A stretch of DNA of 41,219 nucleotides from Pseudomonadota bacterium (GTDB taxonomy: Bacteria > Pseudomonadota > Gammaproteobacteria > Acidiferrobacterales > UBA6901): NCBI GenBank assembly GCA_021819085.1, contig JAKASJ010000026.1:1-41219 (forward strand), written 5' to 3'. Each line of letters opens with the position of its first letter. The stretch's first letter is position 1. The notes under the pieces are model-generated. The model was not told the origin of the DNA, made no database searches, and saw nothing but the letters and a program-made list of their open reading frames with translations. A program made the translations under genes and the position numbers. This document shows, piece by piece, positions 36,808 to 41,219 of this stretch.

Positions 36808-37962
36808 TCATGGCAGGTATTTGACAATCATCGGCCCCAGTCCGTTTGCGATGCAAACGGGCAGACGTTGCCACGCAGCGATTGCCAGCCGGTACTTCGG
36901 GTTGTCAGGCGTAAGCCGTGGCATTTCCCGGTGCTCAGCCAGCCAGTAATGCCAGTAAAGCTGCTGCGCCGCAGCTCCCCACTGCTTCTTGAAACGGTAC
37001 GTGCCGCTGTCGACCGAGCTTCTCCCGAAATCGAACACCCGGTAACCGCTCTCGATCGCTGCCTTGAGTGCTTCCGCGTACAGCAGCATGTTCACGCCCA
37101 AAGGATTGTACTCTCGCAGCGACGATGCCCAGGGTATTTCCAGACGGTCCCGGAATCCGAGCAGAAAACCGGCCGCAACCGGCCGCCGCTTGTGCTGTAC
37201 CACCATGATCGAGGCGCTGTCCGGAAGAGCGCGCAGAACCGTCTCGAAAAATGACCGAGAATACACGGGCGTTCCGAGATCCCGCATGTTCCGGGCAAAC
37301 ACCGCATAAAACCGGGACAGCAGCTCCGCACCGCCGCGCAGCACCTCAGCGCCCTCTTTCTGCGGCCTGCGTATCTGTGCCCGCAATTTGGTCCCAAGCG
37401 CAGCCCAGAGCTGCTCATAAGTCTCGGGTAGCGTCAATTGCATCGCCACCTTGTCGGTCCGCACCTTCCAGCCTTCATGCGCAACCGTATCGCGAAATTC
37501 CACGTGGCCACATCCGACCCGACATGCCTCCGCGCCAGCAGCCGACATCAACTGCTGGGCAATCACCGCCGACCGCGCCAGCGCACCACCGTAATTGAAG
37601 AATGGCATCGACACCATATAATCCCCGAACAGGCGGCTGCGCAACCGCACCAACGGCAGCACTCCTGCCAGACCCGTGGCATCGCGCGCGGCAAGGCGGA
37701 TCACTTCATGTCCGAAAACCTCGTGAATCACGCCGTGCCATACCGACCGGTGGTAGAGGCTCGACTGCGGGTGGCGATCCACATACGCGTCCCACTCGGC
37801 AGCGGATTCGGCGCCCAGCGGGGCGATTTCCACGCCTTCGTGCGGGACGCCCGCGACCGGATCCTCCACACGCGAATCCGATATGTGGCCTGCCGGTTTG
37901 GAAGTACAACCAGTTATATTCATCTTTCCGGGACTTTTTCTGTTCTGCGGCACGGTATTCAT
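36808..37962 (-). CDS. FemAB/GNAT-family XrtA-associated protein
   Basis: The 384-residue protein resembles TIGR03019-type FemAB-like proteins of XrtA loci. Features are SSLYHRSVWHGVIHEVFGHE, a hydrophobic LAGVLPLVRLRSRLFGDYMVSMPFFNYGG, EQLWAALGTKLRAQIRRPQKEG, PVYSRSFFETVLRALPD, RRPVAAGFLLGFRDRLEIPWASS, and the C-terminal FDFGRSSVDSGTYRFKKQWG, in which the K-x-Q-W segment ends the second GNAT half. Such proteins use aminoacyl-tRNA or acyl donors in other families; the reaction here is unknown. The start at 37962 has no clear ribosome-binding site; ATG 37923 is also possible. It follows the deacetylase gene by 36 bases. Confidence 0.87.
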   Translation of the reverse strand: MNTVPQNRKSPGKMNITGCTSKPAGHISDSRVEDPVAGVPHEGVEIAPLGAESAAEWDAYVDRHPQSSLYHRSVWHGVIHEVFGHEVIRLAARDATGLAGVLPLVRLRSRLFGDYMVSMPFFNYGGALARSAVIAQQLMSAAGAEACRVGCGHVEFRDTVAHEGWKVRTDKVAMQLTLPETYEQLWAALGTKLRAQIRRPQKEGAEVLRGGAELLSRFYAVFARNMRDLGTPVYSRSFFETVLRALPDSASIMVVQHKRRPVAAGFLLGFRDRLEIPWASSLREYNPLGVNMLLYAEALKAAIESGYRVFDFGRSSVDSGTYRFKKQWGAAAQQLYWHYWLAEHREMPRLTPDNPKYRLAIAAWQRLPVCIANGLGPMIVKYLP

Positions 37963-37998
37963 GGTATGGGGAGTCCCGTCACCGGCAACAGTCGCGAT

Positions 37999-38979
37999 CT
38001 ATCGGCTTGCAGAACCGGAATCCAGCGGCTGGCTGGTGTTTTGCGGGTCCGACCCTGCCTCGGGCCACAGACCCATCTCGCCGAGGCTGTCGCATACTGT
38101 CCCGAAACGGAACTCAGCCAGCAGCCGGTTCAGCATGGATTCGCACTTCGCGAGATTAGTGTAATGCCGGAAACGCGACAGCCGGCTCGCGCGGATCCGC
38201 GGCTGATCAGGATCGATCTCCCACGGATGCAGGTAGAAAATGAACGGAATTCCCTCGCTACGGTTGATGCTTGCGAGCGCCCTGCGCGTAACCGCGTAGG
38301 GAAGAAGCCTGAAATAGCCACCGCCCGCAACAGGTAAACGCAGGAATCCGAGGTCCTTGGTGCTGAGCGGGAACTCCAGCAGGCTCGCGCCGCCCGCACC
38401 ACGCAGCCAGTGCGGTCGGCGGGCAGCTCCTGGAATACCGTAACGGTCATGCCGGATCGGAAATATGCTCGAATCGTACCGGAAACCCAATTCGGCAAGG
38501 ATATCGATGGCCCACAGGGATCTGGCGGTAATCGAATAGCTGGCAGCACGGTATCCATTGACGGGTGCCTGGACAATGTCTTCCAGAAGCGCCTTTGCGG
38601 TCTTGGTTTCATCGTGGAATTCGCGCGGCGTCTGCTCGTACACAAGCCTGTGAGTGAGCCCGTGGCAGGCAATCTCATGCCCGGCATCCGCAATTTCACG
38701 CACCAGGCCGGGATAGCGGCTGGCGACCCAGCCGAGCACGAAGAACGTTGCCTTGACCTTATGGCATGCCAGCATCCCGAGCAACTTGCGGGTGTTGTTT
38801 TCGACGCGGCATTCGTAGCGGTCCCAAAGTGACCGATCGATGACTTTCGCAAAGGCCGAAACATGGAAGTAATCTTCCACATCCACGGTCATGGCGTTCG
38901 TGATCGATACTGGGCCGGCCCCGGCAACGCCTGGCTCCAGGGACTTCGCTGGGTCACTGAGCAGATCGGTCATTCGCAT
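37999..38979 (-). CDS. XrtA-system polysaccharide deacetylase (TIGR03006-like)
   Basis: The 326-residue protein opens its domain with TVDVEDYFHVSAFAKVID, the hallmark of the XrtA-system deacetylase family, and keeps the Asp-x-Glu-Asp in place of TFDDG. Motif 2 is HEIACHGLTHRLVY (H-x3-H). RAASYSITARSLWAIDILAELGFRYDSSIFP and LEFPLSTKDLGFLRLPVAGGGYFR follow. The end HPWEIDPDQPRIRASRLSRFRHY is also family-typical. It should remove N-acetyl groups from EPS hexosamine. No obvious signal peptide. It is the third deacetylase in the window and the one most like the XrtA family; it forms a pair with FemAB. Confidence 0.9.
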   Translation of the reverse strand: MRMTDLLSDPAKSLEPGVAGAGPVSITNAMTVDVEDYFHVSAFAKVIDRSLWDRYECRVENNTRKLLGMLACHKVKATFFVLGWVASRYPGLVREIADAGHEIACHGLTHRLVYEQTPREFHDETKTAKALLEDIVQAPVNGYRAASYSITARSLWAIDILAELGFRYDSSIFPIRHDRYGIPGAARRPHWLRGAGGASLLEFPLSTKDLGFLRLPVAGGGYFRLLPYAVTRRALASINRSEGIPFIFYLHPWEIDPDQPRIRASRLSRFRHYTNLAKCESMLNRLLAEFRFGTVCDSLGEMGLWPEAGSDPQNTSQPLDSGSASR

Positions 38980-39066
38980 ACACTCGCTGTTTGCCGATGT
39001 TGGACACCAGGCACGACCGGACAGTCCGCGGCCCGCGCATGGCAGATAGGCACGACACTGCTAACC

Positions 39067-39223
39067 CGTGCCATTTCGGCACGCTACCGCATGCGAAGCC
39101 ACGCTTCGCACCAAAACGCCCCGCTCCGGCATCGGCCATATCCTGGCCGTGACGGCCGGCTCCGGCACGCCGGGCCAAGCACACGATCGACCGCCCGCAC
39201 TGCACACGGCATAGGCCCTATGC
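39067..39223. repeat. Cluster of four stem-loops between deacetylase and priming GT
   Basis: Four perfect inverted repeats lie in 157 bases: CGTGCC/GGCACG (39067-39083), GCGAAGC/GCTTCGC (39093-39109), GGCCG/CGGCC (39145-39157), and GCATAGG/CCTATGC (39209-39223). The last lies 8 bases beyond the stop of the priming transferase (39232). None is followed by a T-run on the minus strand, so this is not a textbook intrinsic terminator. It could be a transcript 3' structure, a REP-like intergenic element, or a transcription brake between the two genes. Confidence 0.5.
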
Positions 39224-39231
39224 GGCTGCCG

Positions 39232-40632
39232 CTACCGTGATCCCTTTCCGAAAAGTATGACCTGCACGGTCTGGGCCAGGACAACCAGATCCAAAAACAG
39301 GCTGTGATTCTTCACATAGTAAAGGTCATACTGCAGCTTTTCGATCGCCTCTTCCACCGAGGCACCATAGGAACAGCGTATCTGGGCCCAGCCGGTGATC
39401 CCCGGCTTGACGTTATGACGGCACATGAAGAAGGGAATCTGCTTCGATAGCTGTTCGACGAAATACGGCCTCTCCGGTCGCGGCCCGACAAAACTCATCT
39501 CCCCTTTGAGCACATTGAATATCTGCGGTAGCTCGTCGATCCGGAGTTTGCGTATCACCCGACCAACCCGCGTGACGCGATCATCGTTCTGGCTGGCCCA
39601 GCGGGGCTTCCCGTCCTTTTCGGCATCGGTGCGCATGCTGCGGAACTTCAGGACGTCAAACGGTGCATTCCCCCGTCCGACACGCTCCTGCCGGTAAAGG
39701 ATAGGCCCTGGGCTATCGAGCTTTATGAGTACCGCCGTGATGATCATCACAGGTAGTGATATCGCGAGCAACAATATGCTGGCGATCAAGTCAAACATCC
39801 GCTTGCTGGTGTCCCGAAGCGGGCCGCGGTCGAAGCCGTCGGAGAATATCATCCAGCTCGGATTCATCGCCTGCAGCTGGACATAACCGGTCTCGCGCTC
39901 GAAAAACGAGGGCAGGTCGATGATGTCGATTCCACTGAGCTTGCACATGAGAACATCGTAAATAGGCAACCCGCCGTCTCGCCGGTCTCTGACCCCGATC
40001 ACGATTTCGTCGATATCGTACTTCTTCGCAATAGCGCAAAGCGGTGCATCGTCGGTCAGAATCTTGTCCTTGGAGACAAAATGATGCGCGCCCTGCAGCG
40101 CCAGATACCCTACGATGCGGAATCCTTGCTGGCCATTTCCCGATTTTTCCAGGGCGTCTATTTTCGCGGCACGCGTTCCGGTCCCGAGCACGAGTACGCG
40201 CCGCTTGTTGGCGTTGTAGCCGGTTAGCTTGAAATAGCTAAAACGGACAATGCCGATGGCTGCAAACGCAACGATATAGGCGATGCTGAATGCCCCGCGG
40301 CCAAGAAACAGCTGCGGCACCGCGTAGAAGATCAGGGTCATGGCTGCAAGTCCGGCAATGAAGCTGACTCCGAGCCGTCCATAATGCCATGCCTGCGGTT
40401 GATGCTCCCTCTGGTACAGGCCCATGGCGATCATTATGCCGAGCATGATCGCTGCGAAAGCGATTGCCTTCGGGTAAATCGGCAGTGCCTCGCCGATGTA
40501 GGAAACGCTGCGAAGGTGTCCCCAGAACCGGATCCCCACCCCGACGTACATCGACAGAAACAATATGAGGGTCTCTACGGCACCGAGGACCAACAGTGAT
40601 GTAGAGATGTAATGCTTGAAAATACGGATCAT
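39232..40632 (-). CDS. Priming glycosyl-phosphate transferase, XrtA type (TIGR03013-like)
   Basis: The 466-residue protein has four or five N-terminal TM helices, a CoA-binding-like domain (KRRVLVLGTGTRAAKIDAL and onwards, then IDEIVIGVRDRRDGG), and a C-terminal bacterial sugar transferase domain: KRMFDLIASILLLAISLPVM (re-entrant helix), GPILYRQERVGRGNAPFDVLKFRSMR, RVIRKLRIDELPQIFNVLKGEMSFVGPRPERP and VKPGITGWAQI. This is a PglC/WbaP-type enzyme that places the first sugar phosphate on undecaprenyl phosphate. It resembles the EpsB-type transferase of XrtA EPS loci. ATG 40632 follows a GGGGAG site. It is probably the first gene of the minus-strand run down to the sulfotransferase, interrupted only by the stem-loop region. 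Confidence 0.93.
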   Translation of the reverse strand: MIRIFKHYISTSLLVLGAVETLILFLSMYVGVGIRFWGHLRSVSYIGEALPIYPKAIAFAAIMLGIMIAMGLYQREHQPQAWHYGRLGVSFIAGLAAMTLIFYAVPQLFLGRGAFSIAYIVAFAAIGIVRFSYFKLTGYNANKRRVLVLGTGTRAAKIDALEKSGNGQQGFRIVGYLALQGAHHFVSKDKILTDDAPLCAIAKKYDIDEIVIGVRDRRDGGLPIYDVLMCKLSGIDIIDLPSFFERETGYVQLQAMNPSWMIFSDGFDRGPLRDTSKRMFDLIASILLLAISLPVMIITAVLIKLDSPGPILYRQERVGRGNAPFDVLKFRSMRTDAEKDGKPRWASQNDDRVTRVGRVIRKLRIDELPQIFNVLKGEMSFVGPRPERPYFVEQLSKQIPFFMCRHNVKPGITGWAQIRCSYGASVEEAIEKLQYDLYYVKNHSLFLDLVVLAQTVQVILFGKGSR

Positions 40633-41219
40633 GCAGCGTGCTCCCCGACGCCAAATGCCGCGTGACAGCGCAACCGCCCGAACGGCCAGCCGTCATGCTG
40701 TTCCCGATGTCAGCCCCAACAACGTCCTTGGAGCGGCGGCAACGCAAACCACTACGCTTATTTCTGTCCGCAAGAAAGCGTATTTATCAAAAAATCTGCA
40801 TTGATTTCATGCACAAGTCGCCGCTGCGGTATCGGTTTTTGGCGTGTTTCGAACCTAAGACAGCGGTTTTGCCGCTCGGTGACGAACAGCTTGCCGGCGA
40901 GTCCACCCCGCCAGAACCTTATTTGCAGTTTACCATTAGTCTAATCCCTGCGGAAAGAAACACCACGACATTTACGGCTTTATTTCTTTTTGTTCTTTGA
41001 AGAACCGTGATGCGAGTCGTCTCCATAACAGAGGGTCGCGCCGAGCCTGAAGAGACGGATGACCCGGGAGATCACCGTGCCTGCGGCAGGATCGGTCCAG
41101 CGCGGGGTATCTGAATCGCAGCCAGGACTCCGTCCCGGGACAGATTGCATCGAAAGGGCCCCTCTCTGCGCTGGTCTCGCCCCGAAGCGGACTGCGCCCG
41201 AGCTGGGCACGATAGTCAA
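40633..41219. other. Upstream region of the priming transferase; no identified gene
   Basis: These 587 bases contain no gene I can identify. The part at 40750-41010 is notably AT-richer than its surroundings and probably includes the promoter of the priming transferase, but no clear -35/-10 or RpoN site was found. A small palindrome ATTAGTCTAAT lies at about 40935-40945. Confidence 0.4.
40980..41219 (-). other. Unidentified open frame running off the right edge
   Basis: A minus-strand frame is open from the window edge to a stop near 40980 and ends SHHGSSKNKKK. The amino-acid composition (Arg, Ser, Gly, Pro) and the parallel openness of another frame suggest it may be noncoding. No domain was recognised. 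Confidence 0.15.

Overview
The window reads as chromosomal DNA of a proteobacterium (probably Gamma- or Betaproteobacteria): moderately high GC, bacterial Shine-Dalgarno sites, and a set of exopolysaccharide (EPS) genes of the kind found beside exosortase A (XrtA/PEP-CTERM) in those groups. All assignments rest on motifs and remembered family features; no database search was possible.

Layout. 1-2.9 kb: the 5' end of a nucleotide-sugar epimerase (minus strand), diverging from a TviB-type UDP-sugar dehydrogenase and a UDP-uronate 4-epimerase. 3.0-8.6 kb: a compact minus-strand operon for the export machine (lipoprotein exporter, chain-length regulator, kinase-like ATPase with a degenerate P-loop, outer-membrane beta-barrel, ExeA-like ATPase). 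9.0-12.6 kb: a membrane J-domain protein, then an N-acyltransferase and a glycosyltransferase (GT). 10.2 kb and 12.6-15.4 kb: a graveyard of IS and gene fragments (IS630-like, IS4/IS1380-like and IS3-like transposase pieces, a broken second copy of ydcF, a broken acyltransferase) around an intact YdcF-like gene. 15.5-32.5 kb: short transcription units on alternating strands: GT2, secreted jelly-roll-like protein, O-antigen ligase/polymerase, ATP-grasp enzyme, four GT4 or GT2 enzymes, DegT-type aminotransferase, AsnB-type amidotransferase, two NodB-type deacetylases and a low-molecular-weight tyrosine phosphatase. 32.7-40.6 kb: a minus-strand run with sulfotransferase, Wzx-like flippase, GT4, FemAB-like protein, XrtA-type deacetylase and the priming glycosyl-phosphate transferase. 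The last 0.6 kb has no identified gene.

Working model (inference). The priming transferase loads the first sugar on undecaprenyl phosphate. The GT4 and GT2 enzymes extend it, the flippase moves it across the inner membrane, and the ligase/polymerase, chain-length protein, exporter lipoprotein and beta-barrel polymerise and export it. The dehydrogenase/epimerase pair supplies a uronic acid. AsnB, ATP-grasp, aminotransferase, acyltransferase, FemAB, sulfotransferase and three deacetylases would decorate it, predicting an anionic, probably amidated and sulfated EPS. No exosortase gene and no PEP-CTERM protein was seen, although at least seven genes resemble XrtA-linked families. The clearest regulatory signal is a full match to the sigma-54 consensus overlapping a sigma-70 extended -10 before the deacetylase/phosphatase pair at about 32.5 kb.
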